Source: Scatosoma sp045594025 (GTDB taxonomy: Bacteria > Bacillota > Clostridia > Christensenellales > Borkfalkiaceae). From it: a DNA stretch of 45,089 nt. The stretch lies in assembly GCA_045594025.1 (NCBI GenBank), contig JAZNXS010000042.1:1-45089 (forward strand). The letters run 5' to 3'. The position numbers and the translations under genes are program-made. Numbering within the stretch: the stretch's first letter is position 1; each line of letters opens with the position of its first letter. The notes beneath the pieces were generated by a model. That model did not search any database and was not told the origin of the DNA. It saw only the letters and a program-made list of their open reading frames with translations. Below, piece by piece: positions 1-8,500 of this stretch.

Positions 1-3
1 ATG

Positions 4-13
4 TCCTCCTTTT
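4..13 (-). promoter_or_regulatory. Ribosome binding site of a minus-strand gene starting left of the window
   Basis: Read on the minus strand the first bases give AAAAGGAGGACAT, a strong Shine-Dalgarno sequence pointing leftwards. The start codon must lie at or just beyond base 1, so the gene itself is not in the window. Bases 14-100 upstream of it are A/T-rich and probably hold its promoter, but I cannot fix the boxes. Confidence 0.6.
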
Positions 14-100
14 GGTTTTTATTTTGGGTTTGCAGACCTCAATTTATTATACCGAAAGGAGTTTCTATTTTCAAGAATTATATGTTTAACATTTTCTGAA

Positions 101-119
101 CCCCGCGTCTAACGCGGGG
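101..119. terminator. GC-rich hairpin, possible weak terminator
   Basis: CCCCGCG and CGCGGGG form a perfect 7-bp stem with a 5-base loop. The downstream tract is only weakly T-rich on either strand, so termination is uncertain. It lies between the off-window gene's promoter region and the ferredoxin. Confidence 0.4.
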
Positions 120-130
120 TATTCTTTATA

Positions 131-160
131 CAATAAAAAAGCGCACTCCCCCTGCGCTTT
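131..160 (-). terminator. Rho-independent terminator
   Basis: AAAGCGCA and TGCGCTTT form an 8-bp stem; on the minus strand it is followed by TTTTTTATTG. It is the second terminator in tandem behind the ferredoxin gene. Confidence 0.7.
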
Positions 161-170
161 CATTTGTAAG

Positions 171-203
171 GAAAAAGGGCACCCACACAGGTGCCCTTTT
201 TTA
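171..203. terminator. Bidirectional terminator after the ferredoxin gene
   Basis: A 10-bp stem (AAAGGGCACC with GGTGCCCTTT) has T tracts on both strands. It begins a few bases past the ferredoxin stop on the minus strand. Confidence 0.85.
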
Positions 204-209
204 TTTTCT

Positions 210-383
210 TTAAACTTCCTTAATTGCTTCAACGGGGCAACCGCCTTCGCAAGCGCCACAATCTACACATTCATCGGAAATCACGTAGATACCCTTTGCT
301 TCATCAAGAGCAATCGCACCAACGGGGCAGGTATCAGCGCAAGCGCCGCAAGCTACGCATTCATCAGTAATAATATGTGCCAT
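210..383 (-). CDS. 2[4Fe-4S] ferredoxin
   Basis: A 57-residue electron-transfer protein, read by hand from the sequence. Two CxxCxxC(x3)CP clusters are intact: CVACGACADTCP near residues 9-20 and CVDCGACEGGCP near 39-50. This is the bacterial clostridial-type ferredoxin that carries two [4Fe-4S] centres at low potential in the cytoplasm. The length is normal for the family. The start is fixed by GGAGGT eight bases upstream of ATG. It has its own promoter (TTTACT, 17 bp, TATAAT at 415-443) and tandem terminators, so it is monocistronic. It follows a cysteine desulfurase on the same strand, the enzyme that supplies sulfur for such clusters; a functional link is an inference from position. Its electron-transfer partner cannot be told from the window. 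Confidence 0.95.
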   Translation of the reverse strand: MAHIITDECVACGACADTCPVGAIALDEAKGIYVISDECVDCGACEGGCPVEAIKEV

Positions 384-414
384 GTTTTCTTACCTCCGAA
401 ATTTATCTGTATTT

Positions 415-443
415 ATTATATCACTTTTTTTTGAATTAGTAAA
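415..443 (-). promoter_or_regulatory. Sigma-A promoter of the ferredoxin gene
   Basis: On the minus strand TTTACT at 438-443 and TATAAT at 415-420 are separated by 17 bp. The leader is about 30 bases to the ATG at 383. Confidence 0.7.
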
Positions 444-472
444 GGAATTGCAAGTGCTTTTATCCACTTTTT

Positions 473-1615
473 TTAAAAACTCTTCAATCGAAGCTTTTGC
501 ACCGTTTCTTTGAATAAGCGAGCCGCTTCAAGCACTTCTTCTTCCGTGTTGTTTTTCCCAAAGCTGATGCGAACGCTCTCTTTCGCCTCCGTCTCCGTCA
601 ATCCCATCGCAAGAAGTACGTGGCTTGGATCTACCGAACCGCTTGCGCAAGCTGCGCCCACCGCAATATAGACTCCCTTTAAATCCAAATTATATAATAA
701 ATCCACGTTTTGCACGCCTTTTACACGCAAATTAAGAACAGAGGGCAGGCTTCCCCCCTTTCCATGGATGATCACGCCCTCTAACGAGGAAATTTCCTGC
801 AAAAACAATGCGCGCAAATCGGAAATTTTTTTATTCATCTCGTACACGGTGGCCGCATTTTCTTCTAAAGCCGCCGCTAAACCCACGACAGCAGGCACGT
901 TAGTCGTGCCACCGCGCAAACCGCGTTCTTGTTCACCGCCGCCAACAAAACGCTCTATTTTGACGCCCTGCTTGATATAGAGCACGCCACAGCCCTTAGG
1001 CCCGTAAAATTTATGCGCAGACAAGGAGAGCATATCCACATTTAATTCCTTTACGTCGAGCTGCATATAGGGCGCCGCCTGTACCGCGTCCGTGAAAAAT
1101 AACGCGCCGCTTTCATGCGCCACATCTACCAACGCTTGTATCGGTTGGATTATCCCCGTTTCATTGTTTGCATACATAATGGCAACCAAGCCCGTGTCTT
1201 GGGTAATTGCCGATTTTAATGCGTTCACCTCGACCATACCCCCCTCATTCACAGGAAGATAGGTTACTTTGAACCCTTCTTTTTCCAGCTTTTCCGCCGC
1301 ATATAAAACGGCGTGATGCTCAATCGCGGAAACGATGACGTGCATTTTCCCTTTCGTCTTCTGCGCATAAGCGCCGCCGATTATCGCCCAGTTATCCGCC
1401 TCCGTTCCGCCTGAGGTGAAATAGATTTCACTCGGCTTCGCGTGCAAAAGCGCCGCCACGGTGTCCCTAGCGGTATCCACTGCGCCGATGGCTTTGCGCC
1501 CTACGGCATGCGGAGAATCCGCATTTCCGAATATATCGGTAAAATACGGCGTCATTTTCTGCAATACGTTTTTGCTAAGCGGCGTCGTCGCCGCATGGTC
1601 AAGGTATATCTTCAT
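473..1615 (-). CDS. Cysteine desulfurase (NifS/IscS family)
   Basis: A PLP-dependent class V aminotransferase-fold enzyme of 380 residues. It takes sulfur from L-cysteine, giving alanine and an enzyme persulfide that feeds Fe-S cluster assembly or tRNA thiolation. The N-terminus IYLDHAATTPL is the family hallmark. The PLP lysine is K202 in SAHKFYGPKG, and the persulfide cysteine is C323 in GAACASGS. I chose ATG at 1615 rather than an in-frame start 17 codons upstream, because AAAGGTG lies just before it and KIYLDHAATT then begins the protein as usual. A consensus promoter is at 1646-1674. No IscU or ThiI partner gene is adjacent in the window, so the sulfur acceptor (NifS-, IscS- or SufS-like role) cannot be settled. 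Downstream on the same strand is a ferredoxin. Confidence 0.95.
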   Translation of the reverse strand: MKIYLDHAATTPLSKNVLQKMTPYFTDIFGNADSPHAVGRKAIGAVDTARDTVAALLHAKPSEIYFTSGGTEADNWAIIGGAYAQKTKGKMHVIVSAIEHHAVLYAAEKLEKEGFKVTYLPVNEGGMVEVNALKSAITQDTGLVAIMYANNETGIIQPIQALVDVAHESGALFFTDAVQAAPYMQLDVKELNVDMLSLSAHKFYGPKGCGVLYIKQGVKIERFVGGGEQERGLRGGTTNVPAVVGLAAALEENAATVYEMNKKISDLRALFLQEISSLEGVIIHGKGGSLPSVLNLRVKGVQNVDLLYNLDLKGVYIAVGAACASGSVDPSHVLLAMGLTETEAKESVRISFGKNNTEEEVLEAARLFKETVQKLRLKSF

Positions 1616-1645
1616 TTCATCACCTTTCATCAATTTAACACTTCT

Positions 1646-1674
1646 ATTATAGTCCCTTTTCTCCATGTTGTCAA
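1646..1674 (-). promoter_or_regulatory. Consensus sigma-A promoter of the cysteine desulfurase gene
   Basis: Minus-strand TTGACA (1669-1674), 17-bp spacer, TATAAT (1646-1651), about 31 bases upstream of the chosen ATG. No regulator site such as an IscR palindrome is evident. Confidence 0.9.
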
Positions 1675-1787
1675 TGATTTCCAGCTGTTACCCACCTACG
1701 AACCTCAACAAAATTGCTTTCCTTTCCCAATAATTTGAAAAAAGTGAAAAAAATTACGAAAATCGATAACTTTTTTCAGAAAACCCC

Positions 1788-1816
1788 TTGAAAAATGTGA
1801 GAAAATATAATATAAT
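1788..1816 (+). promoter_or_regulatory. Sigma-A promoter of the EF-G-like gene
   Basis: TTGAAA (1788-1793), 17 bp, TATAAT (1811-1816). It leaves a leader of about 100 bases before the ATG at 1927. Confidence 0.85.
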
Positions 1817-1824
1817 GATTGCAA

Positions 1825-1895
1825 TTATCGGTTTTTGTTAGCAAGAAACGGTCCAGGAGAGAAGCCAAAGCTTGTTACACCCCAACCGCCGATAA
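1825..1895 (+). promoter_or_regulatory. Structured 5' leader of the EF-G-like gene
   Basis: TTATCGG (1825-1831) and CCGATAA (1889-1895) can form a perfect 7-bp helix enclosing about 57 bases. An alternative pairing, CGGTT with AACCG, shares the same arms. There is no terminator hairpin with a T run, so any control would act on translation or mRNA stability. I do not recognise a known riboswitch class. Confidence 0.35.
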
Positions 1896-1926
1896 AATTT
1901 CGTTTATTACAAGGGGGAACAATATT

Positions 1927-3984
1927 ATGAGTATCAATGGCAAAACCATCCGCAACATTGCGATTGTGGGACACAGTGGCGAAGGTAAAACGACGCTTTG
2001 CGAAGCTATGCTTTTCAACGGCGGTGTAATCGACCGTATGGGTAAAGTAATCGACGGAACGACCGTATCCGATTACGACGATCTTGAAAAAGCAAAAAAG
2101 ATGTCGATTTACACGTCCTGTTCCCATCTTACGTGGAAAGACGTTAAAATCAATATTTTGGATTTGCCCGGCTATTACGATTTTGAAGGGGAAAGAAACG
2201 AAGGTTTGAGAGCAGCAGGCGGCGCTTGCTTAGTTATCGGCGCAAACGGCGTATTGCCCATCGGCGCAGAAGCAATCGTAGATTATTGTTTGAAGCTTGG
2301 TAAACCCCTCATCATCTTCATCAACGGTATGGATAAAGAAAACGCAGATTATCTGGGTACAGTACAGGCGCTCCGCGCGAAATACGCAGGTAAGATCGCT
2401 CCTATCCAGATCCCTATCATGGAAAACGGCAAAATGCAAGGTTGCGTAAACGCTTTGCAGGAACGCGCTTATCTTTTCAAAGAAAACGGACCTCAGGAAA
2501 TCGCAATCCCCGATAATATGAAAGATCAAGTGGAAGAAATGAAAGCTTCCCTTATGGAAACCGCAGCGGAAAACGACGAATTCCTGCTCGATAAATATTT
2601 CGAAACGGGCGATTTGACTCGCGAAGAAACCATCCAAGGTATCCGTATCGGTATCGCATCGGTAAACACCATCCCCGTCATGGCAGGTTCTGCATTGCAA
2701 AACCGCGGCGTTATCAACCTCTTGAATGAAATCGTTACGTACATGCCCCTTGCGCGTGAACGTTTGAACACCCTCGCAACGGATCTCGCTACCGATACGA
2801 TGGTCAGTGTGCGCACGGACGCAGACGCGCCTTTTGCAGCGCAGGTATTCAAAACTGTAATCGATCCTTTCTCCGGTAAGCTTAGCTATTTAAAGAGCTT
2901 TAGAGGCGTTTTGAAGAGTGGTTCTACCGTTTGGAACGCAAACACCGAATGTGAAGAACGTATCGGTCAGGTTTACGCGCTCCGCGGTAAGAAGATGGAA
3001 CCCGTAGACGAACTTGCAGCAGGCGACATCGGCGCTGTAAACAAGCTTGGCAATACCAACACGGGCGACACCCTTTGCGATCCTTCCGCAAAGATCAGAT
3101 TCACCCCCATCCACTTCCCGAAGCCCACTCTGTTCATGTCCGTAGCGGCTGAAAAGAAGGGCGAAGAAGATAAGGTATTTGCAGGTCTTGCAAAACTCAA
3201 AGAAGAAGACTACACCTTCTCTATTGAAAAGAATGCGGAAACAGGCGAAATGGTACTCGGCGGTCAGGGCGACATTCAGCTGGAAATGCTCGCTAAGAAA
3301 GTGAAAGCACGTTACGGTGTAGATATGAAACTTTCCGAGCCGAAGATTGCTTACCGCGAAACCATCAGAGGTAGTGCAGAAGCAGAAGGTAAACATAAGA
3401 AACAGTCGGGCGGTCACGGTCAGTACGGTCACGTTAAGATTCGTTTCTCCCCCAGTGAAGAAGAATTTGTATTCGACGAAGAAGTGGTTGGCGGCGCAGT
3501 TCCCAAGAACTACTTCCCTGCAGTTGAAAAAGGCTTACGCGAAGCGATGGAACACGGCCCCTTGGCAGGCTACCCCGTAACCGGTTTGAAAGCTGTTCTG
3601 TACGACGGAAGCTACCATGACGTTGACTCTAACGAACTCTCTTTCAAAATGGCGGCATCGATTGCGTTCAAGGAAGGACTTAAGAATGCGAAACCCGTAC
3701 TGCTCGAACCCATTTACAGCTTGAAGATTGCAATCCCTGCAGATTATCTCGGCGACGTCATGGGCGACATCAACAAGCGTCGTGGCCGTATCATGGGTAC
3801 GGATACCGAAGGCGATCGCTCCATCATCACAGCGGAAGTTCCCCTTGCGGAAATTAAGACGTATACGATGGAACTTCGTTCCCTCACTAGAGGCAGCGGT
3901 AAATTCGTTTCCGAATTCTTGGGCTATGAAGACGTTCCCCCTATGCTCGTTGACAAAATTATTGCAGAAGCAAGCAAGGAATAA
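1927..3984 (+). CDS. Elongation factor G-like translational GTPase
   Basis: A 685-residue protein with the five-domain EF-G layout. The P loop is GHSGEGKTT at residues 15-23, where canonical EF-G has AHIDAGKTT. Switch II reads DLPGYYDF instead of DTPGHVDF, so the catalytic histidine is a tyrosine. The NKxD motif is NGMDKE. The G5 motif GSAL, domain IV (SGGHGQYGHV) and the C-terminal domain V are all present. These substitutions are typical of the EF-G-like (EF-G2) subfamily rather than the housekeeping fusA product. Members of this group are suspected of altered GTP hydrolysis or specialised ribosome roles; none can be assigned here. The start was chosen from AAGGGGGAAC just upstream of ATG; the longer frame to 1819 overlaps the leader. 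It is a single-gene unit with its own promoter and a strong terminator. Confidence 0.9.
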   Translation: MSINGKTIRNIAIVGHSGEGKTTLCEAMLFNGGVIDRMGKVIDGTTVSDYDDLEKAKKMSIYTSCSHLTWKDVKINILDLPGYYDFEGERNEGLRAAGGACLVIGANGVLPIGAEAIVDYCLKLGKPLIIFINGMDKENADYLGTVQALRAKYAGKIAPIQIPIMENGKMQGCVNALQERAYLFKENGPQEIAIPDNMKDQVEEMKASLMETAAENDEFLLDKYFETGDLTREETIQGIRIGIASVNTIPVMAGSALQNRGVINLLNEIVTYMPLARERLNTLATDLATDTMVSVRTDADAPFAAQVFKTVIDPFSGKLSYLKSFRGVLKSGSTVWNANTECEERIGQVYALRGKKMEPVDELAAGDIGAVNKLGNTNTGDTLCDPSAKIRFTPIHFPKPTLFMSVAAEKKGEEDKVFAGLAKLKEEDYTFSIEKNAETGEMVLGGQGDIQLEMLAKKVKARYGVDMKLSEPKIAYRETIRGSAEAEGKHKKQSGGHGQYGHVKIRFSPSEEEFVFDEEVVGGAVPKNYFPAVEKGLREAMEHGPLAGYPVTGLKAVLYDGSYHDVDSNELSFKMAASIAFKEGLKNAKPVLLEPIYSLKIAIPADYLGDVMGDINKRRGRIMGTDTEGDRSIITAEVPLAEIKTYTMELRSLTRGSGKFVSEFLGYEDVPPMLVDKIIAEASKE

Positions 3985-4000
3985 TTACAATAATATAGAA

Positions 4001-4033
4001 CCTCCGCGAATCCCCCTTCGCGGAGGTTTTTTT
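4001..4033 (+). terminator. Terminator of the EF-G-like gene
   Basis: A 10-bp stem CCTCCGCGAA/TTCGCGGAGG with a 6-base loop is followed by seven T residues. Confidence 0.95.
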
Positions 4034-4042
4034 CGTAAACGC

Positions 4043-4071
4043 TTGCATGCGCACGCTTTTTATGGTATACT
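4043..4071 (+). promoter_or_regulatory. Promoter placing transcription start on the PAP2 start codon
   Basis: TTGCAT (4043-4048), 17 bp, TATACT (4066-4071). The A of ATG 4078 is 7 bases beyond the -10 box, where transcription normally begins. No Shine-Dalgarno sequence exists between the two. Confidence 0.75.
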
Positions 4072-4077
4072 GTATCT

Positions 4078-4605
4078 ATGAAATACGATTACGTTTCCGC
4101 TTACAATAAAAGCGCTGCGTTCTACCGTTCTCACCCAAAGGCAAAACGCGCGATCAAAATTATCAACCGCCTTTTAAGCGGTTTGTTTATCGTGTGTTAT
4201 CCCCTCTTGCTTTTGTTGGCTTTGTTAGAACCTACGCAGTTTAACGGCATAAACGGCTGGCTGTCGATTACTATTCCCCCCGCGCTGACTTTGCTGCTCG
4301 TAAGCGTTTTGCGCGCTCTTATCGAAAGACCTCGTCCCTATGCAGAAAACGGAGCAGGCATCAAACCACTCCTCAAAAAATACTCCGCCGATAACCGTTC
4401 TTTCCCCAGCCGACACCTTGCCTGCGCGGCGGTAATCGCGATGGCATATCTGCGTTTTTATCCCACTGCAGGTGGTTTATTGCTGGCGGCAAGCGCATTA
4501 CTTGGGTATATTCGCTTCGCCTTGGGCGTCCATTATCCGTCCGATTTATTGGTGGGCGGCGGCGTTGGACTTTTGCTCGGCACACTCTGTTTTATATTGC
4601 CTTAA
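4078..4605 (+). CDS. PAP2-family membrane phosphatase
   Basis: A 175-residue integral membrane protein of the type 2 phosphatidic acid phosphatase superfamily. The three active-site motifs are present: an RX6RP version of the first motif (RALIERPRP), PSRH in SFPSRHLACA, and a third motif in FALGVHYPSDL, with the nucleophilic histidine in VHYPSD. About five hydrophobic segments surround them. Bacterial members hydrolyse lipid phosphates such as undecaprenyl pyrophosphate or phosphatidylglycerol phosphate on the outer face of the membrane; the substrate is not readable from sequence. The gene has no ribosome binding site and the promoter puts +1 at the ATG, so the mRNA is probably leaderless. 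It stands alone between the EF-G-like gene and a tRNA. UppS, CdsA and a DUF368 transporter encoded elsewhere in the window fit a lipid-carrier role. Confidence 0.88.
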   Translation: MKYDYVSAYNKSAAFYRSHPKAKRAIKIINRLLSGLFIVCYPLLLLLALLEPTQFNGINGWLSITIPPALTLLLVSVLRALIERPRPYAENGAGIKPLLKKYSADNRSFPSRHLACAAVIAMAYLRFYPTAGGLLLAASALLGYIRFALGVHYPSDLLVGGGVGLLLGTLCFILP

Positions 4606-4766
4606 CCCCTGTTTTTTGATATAAATAGGCATACCATGTACGTAATGAATGCGATTTTGCCACATATTTGCTTTTTGGCGGTTTTATTTAAGGCAGATTG
4701 TTGAAAGCAACTTTTTAAAGGTTTTGAAAAAAATATAAAAATTTTTAGAAAGTGGGATAAAATGAG

Positions 4767-4795
4767 TTGACAAACTGATATGATTGATATATAAT
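4767..4795 (+). promoter_or_regulatory. Consensus promoter of the tRNA-Leu gene
   Basis: TTGACA (4767-4772), 17 bp, TATAAT (4790-4795), ending 14 bases before the mature tRNA. The 160 bases before it, after the PAP2 stop, are A/T-rich and show no gene and no clear terminator. Confidence 0.92.
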
Positions 4796-4808
4796 TATTC
4801 TCGTTAAC

Positions 4809-4893
4809 GCGGTCGTGGCGGAACTGGCAGACGCGCAAGACTAAGGATCTTGTGGGTAACTCCATGCAGGTTCAATTCCTGTCGACCGCACCA
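4809..4893 (+). tRNA. tRNA-Leu, anticodon AAG
   Basis: An 85-base class II tRNA with a long variable arm and encoded CCA. The acceptor stem is GCGGTCG paired with CGACCGC, with discriminator A. The anticodon stem is CAAGA/TCTTG around loop CTAAGGA, so positions 34-36 are AAG (4843-4845). The T loop is TTCAATT. AAG reads CUU, and CUC if A34 is deaminated to inosine. Most bacteria use GAG here; A34 leucine tRNAs are known mainly from some Firmicutes. A terminator follows immediately, so the gene is transcribed alone. Part of its 3' half is duplicated downstream at 4959-5068. Confidence 0.95.
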
Positions 4894-4894
4894 C

Positions 4895-4929
4895 AAAAAA
4901 GGAAATCTCGCTTGAGGTTTCCTTTTTTG
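4895..4929 (+). terminator. Terminator after tRNA-Leu
   Basis: AAAAAAGGAAA and TTTCCTTTTTT pair, extended by CTC/GAG around a GCTT loop. It begins two bases after CCA. Confidence 0.9.
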
Positions 4930-4958
4930 TTTTGTCGTAGATAGTCGCGCGAAACGCA

Positions 4959-5068
4959 TAATTGCATGCAGGTTCACGCGAGAAATACGGCACACTAAAC
5001 ATAATTACTTATCTAAACTTGTCCCGTGTTTCGACGCTCTGCCCAAAGAGTAGATTCCTGTCGACCGC
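4959..5068 (+). pseudogene. Split partial copy of the tRNA-Leu 3' half
   Basis: Bases 4959-4976 repeat 4857-4874 of the tRNA (variable arm and T arm) with 2 mismatches in 18, including an exact ATGCAGGTTCA. Bases 5054-5068 repeat 4875-4889 exactly (ATTCCTGTCGACCGC). The two pieces are adjacent in the intact tRNA but here lie 77 bases apart, broken inside the T loop. The 5' half of the tRNA is not recognisable. The pattern fits an old integration or insertion scar at the tRNA. No integrase gene is present in the window. Confidence 0.7.
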
Positions 5069-5152
5069 GCAATATTTTACCACTAAATACTACTTGATTT
5101 TTTGTTAACACGTTAAAAAATTTATTTTTTTAACTTTTTGCTATAGAAATGG

Positions 5153-5181
5153 TTGATTTTTCTTACGCGACCATATATAAT
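5153..5181 (+). promoter_or_regulatory. Promoter of the surface-protein operon
   Basis: TTGATT (5153-5158), 17 bp, TATAAT (5176-5181). It gives a long leader of about 185 bases before the small peptide gene at 5375. Confidence 0.7.
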
Positions 5182-5224
5182 ATAATAATAAAGATATTAT
5201 TTTTCTGATAATATCGATGGTAAT

Positions 5225-5336
5225 AATTCGTTTATCGAATTGATTCATCAAAATCCGTATTCAACATCACTCCCCAATAGATATTAGGGAGGGGCAAAAT
5301 TATTAATCGGGGTGCTTTTGCGTTGCACAAAAGCCC
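5225..5336 (+). promoter_or_regulatory. Leader with three hairpins upstream of the small peptide
   Basis: Hairpin 1 is AATTCG/CGAATT at 5225-5241. Hairpin 2 is CTCCC with AATA against TATT and GGGAG, about 5270-5291. Hairpin 3 pairs GGG-GCTTTTG with CAAAAGC-CCC at about 5309-5336. None ends in a clean T run. They may stabilise the mRNA or bind a regulator; no known riboswitch class is recognised. Confidence 0.4.
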
Positions 5337-5374
5337 TATCTTCATTTTATACGACAACAAAGGAGAGGTTAGAA

Positions 5375-5527
5375 ATGAATGTAAAAGAACTTGAACTTTC
5401 AAGCTTCGTACTTTCTGCATACGAAGCACCTCACGTAGAAATCATCATCTTTTCTGCAACAGATGTGATTACCACGAGCGACACTGACGCAGGAGTTGAG
5501 TTCCCTCAGGAGTCTACATGGGGTTAA
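5375..5527 (+). CDS. Small 50-residue peptide with a YExP...DVITTS pattern
   Basis: A 50-residue protein preceded by AAAGGAGAGG, so it is very likely translated. It has a charged N-terminus, the segment YEAPHVEIIIFSATDVITTS at residues 16-35, and an acidic tail ending in TWG. There is no signal peptide or membrane helix and no cysteine. Short proteins with a YE.P..E......DVITTS core occur in many Clostridia with no assigned function, as far as I recall. The stop is 9 bases before the start of the giant Hint protein gene, and both share one promoter and leader, so they are co-transcribed. It could be a leader or precursor peptide or a translational coupling device. No peptide-modifying enzyme or peptidase is encoded nearby, which weakens a RiPP reading. 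Confidence 0.75.
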   Translation: MNVKELELSSFVLSAYEAPHVEIIIFSATDVITTSDTDAGVEFPQESTWG

Positions 5528-5536
5528 GGTGATATT

Positions 5537-8500
5537 ATGAAAAAATCTACTTTGAAAACATTGAAAATCTTATTAACCACCTGCTTTGCGTCTTTGGTAC
5601 TTTGCGCAGGCACCCTTTTAGCACGCCCTACTACTTTACAGGCGAATGCAGAAGCCGTTGTGTCCTCGGAGTATACAACGGACGGCGCGTCCGTGCGTGT
5701 TTTTAAAAGCCAAAAAAAGCAAGACGGCAACGGCAGGGAACTTGTAAAAGCGACCAAACAAGGTATCCGTTTCCACGTACAAACAGTGGACGGTTATACG
5801 ATCCCTGGTACCACCACCCCCCTGTTGGACACGACGAAAACGAACGAGAATAACGGTTCTTTTGTGCTTGCAGAAGGCTATAAGACGTATACGCTTGTTA
5901 TCCCCACGAAAGTGTTAAATAACTTAGGCGGCGAGCTTTCGTTCGATACGGCTACCGTATTACAAATTGAAACAACGGGCTTTTGGTTCTACGATACAGA
6001 AACAACCCCTAACTGGGAATCGGTTGCGTATGTTTACAACGTGCCCGAAAAATGGTATACAGAAAACTTTTCGTATAGAGGCGTTATCGTAAGAACAAGC
6101 GATAACGAAGTCGTCGCGCAGACGGACGTAGCAGAGCGTTCGTTGGCTTACGTTGCAAAGAAAGCGTATCAAGATACCATCAAAGACGACGTTTATTGGG
6201 GCTCGGCGGAGCTTGACGATCAAGCTGCACCGATGATTAAAGCATTCGTCCCTACCTATACAATCGCGTATACGGACGCTCAGGGCAATGCGCTGACGGA
6301 TAGCGAAGGTAATGCAATCACCGAAGAAGTGCTTTGGGGTGAGAAGCCTACGAACGTTCCTACTGATGTCGACGGTAACGCATGGTACGACACGGAAGGC
6401 AGCGAGGAAATCGACGTTACGCAAGCGATGAATTTCACGACAAACCGTACCCTCACTTTGGCAACGACCTCTTCGGAAGAATTTGTTTTGACGGGTGTTG
6501 CTGCGGAAGCGGATTTCGAGGTAAAAGACGAAAACGACGTGAACCAGTCTTATCACGGTGTAAAAGTATTTGCTACGTTACATACAGAAGCGTTTGCAGA
6601 TAAAACGCAAATGGATATTGGTGCTGTAAACATAGAACATAAGCGCGGCGACGAGGTTTTGTGCGACGGTATCGAATTGCAAGGCGTTTGGACGTTGAAA
6701 GAACAGAATAGCATTGGGGAATGGCAAATGCGTTTGTTCTTTGCGCTTGATACCAGCGACCTTCAAAACGGCGACAAAATCGTAATCAAAGGCGATTCCG
6801 TATTCTATGCAAACGGCGTTATGTATAAACTGACGGAAGATTACACCATCGATTATACAAAGACGGCTGAAACGGAAGACTACGGCATGTTCTTAGGCTA
6901 CTTGTATAACTCGGACGTAAAGGAAATTACCAACTGTGCGGAAGACTCTTCGGGCAATCAAGGTGAGCCTGACGAATTTACGGTTCGTATAGAATTCTAC
7001 GACGACGTCATGATCAACGGCGAGTTTACCTTTGAATTTGGCTCCGATTCGGATACGACAAAGTATCCTTATCCCGTATATATTCAATGCGGTCAGGATG
7101 CAACCAAGTTGATTCCCATTTCCGGTGGTCGATACTACTGGAATGAAGGCAACCACAAGATTTTGGAATTGATCGGCACAGGCGAATATACAAATAAGGT
7201 ATTCGGTTGGCATAGCAGCGACAAGTTGTACGGCGCGCCCGGTACGATTGTTAAGCAAAACGGCGGCTATTATATTTTCCAAGACGAAATGTACGCTTAT
7301 TTCTTGGCAGACGGCAACGTAGATGCGTATGGTTATGCGACGGGCGCTTGGGTTGTCGGTACGGAAAAGGCGCAATATGCAACGAGTGAATTTGCTACGC
7401 AAGGTACGGTTACGGCAATTAGCGACTACGGCACGCCTGAAAACGAAATCCGTATCACCACGACAAATCACTGGTTCCCTGAGAGCGCAAAGGTTAGCCT
7501 TCTCACGACGGAAAATATGTCCAAAGACGATCCTTACGCGGTATATCGTACGTCGAAAGACGGTACGGTTACCGAAATTGAGAAAGTGAGATATCACGGT
7601 CAGGAAAATCCCGATGGCGGGTATTATCAAATCCTCGGTTTCTGCGACGAAAATGACTTTGCAGTAGGCGATGTGGTTACCATTGCGGCAGGCGCGCGCT
7701 TCTGGTTGGGTACGGAATATTACACCGTCACGGAAGAAATCACGTATTACTATACGGGTAGCTTCTGGGCGCAAAACTATGACGAAAGCACGATGGGCGA
7801 GCTGTCCTCGGCAAGCTTTGGCGAACGTGCGCATAATCAAGGCGACGGCGAACTTCGTATGTACTTTACTGCACCGTTAGACGGCTATACGACGGAAAAT
7901 GAGGGCGCGTTTAACGATTTGCAAATCGGTACAGGCAGCATTACCTTAAACGGCACGCCGTTTACATACGTTAGATATCAACGTTGGGATGCAGGTGCCA
8001 CGTGGCTTGCTTTCGGCGGCACAGGCATGATCGGTAAAGCCGCATTCGGCGATAAAGTAGTCATCGAGGCAGGTACAACGATCTGGTCCGCTAATAACGT
8101 AGCTTATACATTCACGGAAAAGGTAGAATGGATTTACGCAGGACCGAACAGCGCGGCTGCTGATATTACATGGTCGCGTGTGCTTGGCGGCGTTACGGTA
8201 AGCTCAAAGACGACAAACGCAAACGTTAGCGGCGTAGGTACGTTTGCGGTAGGCAATACGTATACCTTGACGGCAACGCCTGACGACGGATACTTGATTT
8301 CTTCGGTAATTGTTAACAACACTGAGCTGCCTTTGACAGCAAACAATACGTATACGTTTACGGTAGCGCAATCCAATACAATTAAGGTAACAGCGGAACA
8401 AGGCAAGACTATAACGTTCGTTGTTCCTGAGGGCGCAAAGGTAGACGGCGGCGAAATTTCCAACAATGGCATTAAGGTAGTTGCAAACGGCGGCTCGCTT

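Noticed and set aside
1619..1666. Extended N-terminus of the cysteine desulfurase
   Set aside because: The in-frame upstream start overlaps the promoter -10 region and lacks a ribosome site; the family begins at KIYLDHAATT.
5375..5527. A RiPP precursor gene cluster
   Set aside because: The peptide resembles a leader, but no radical SAM, YcaO, lanthipeptide or peptidase gene lies in the window. Kept as an unassigned small protein.
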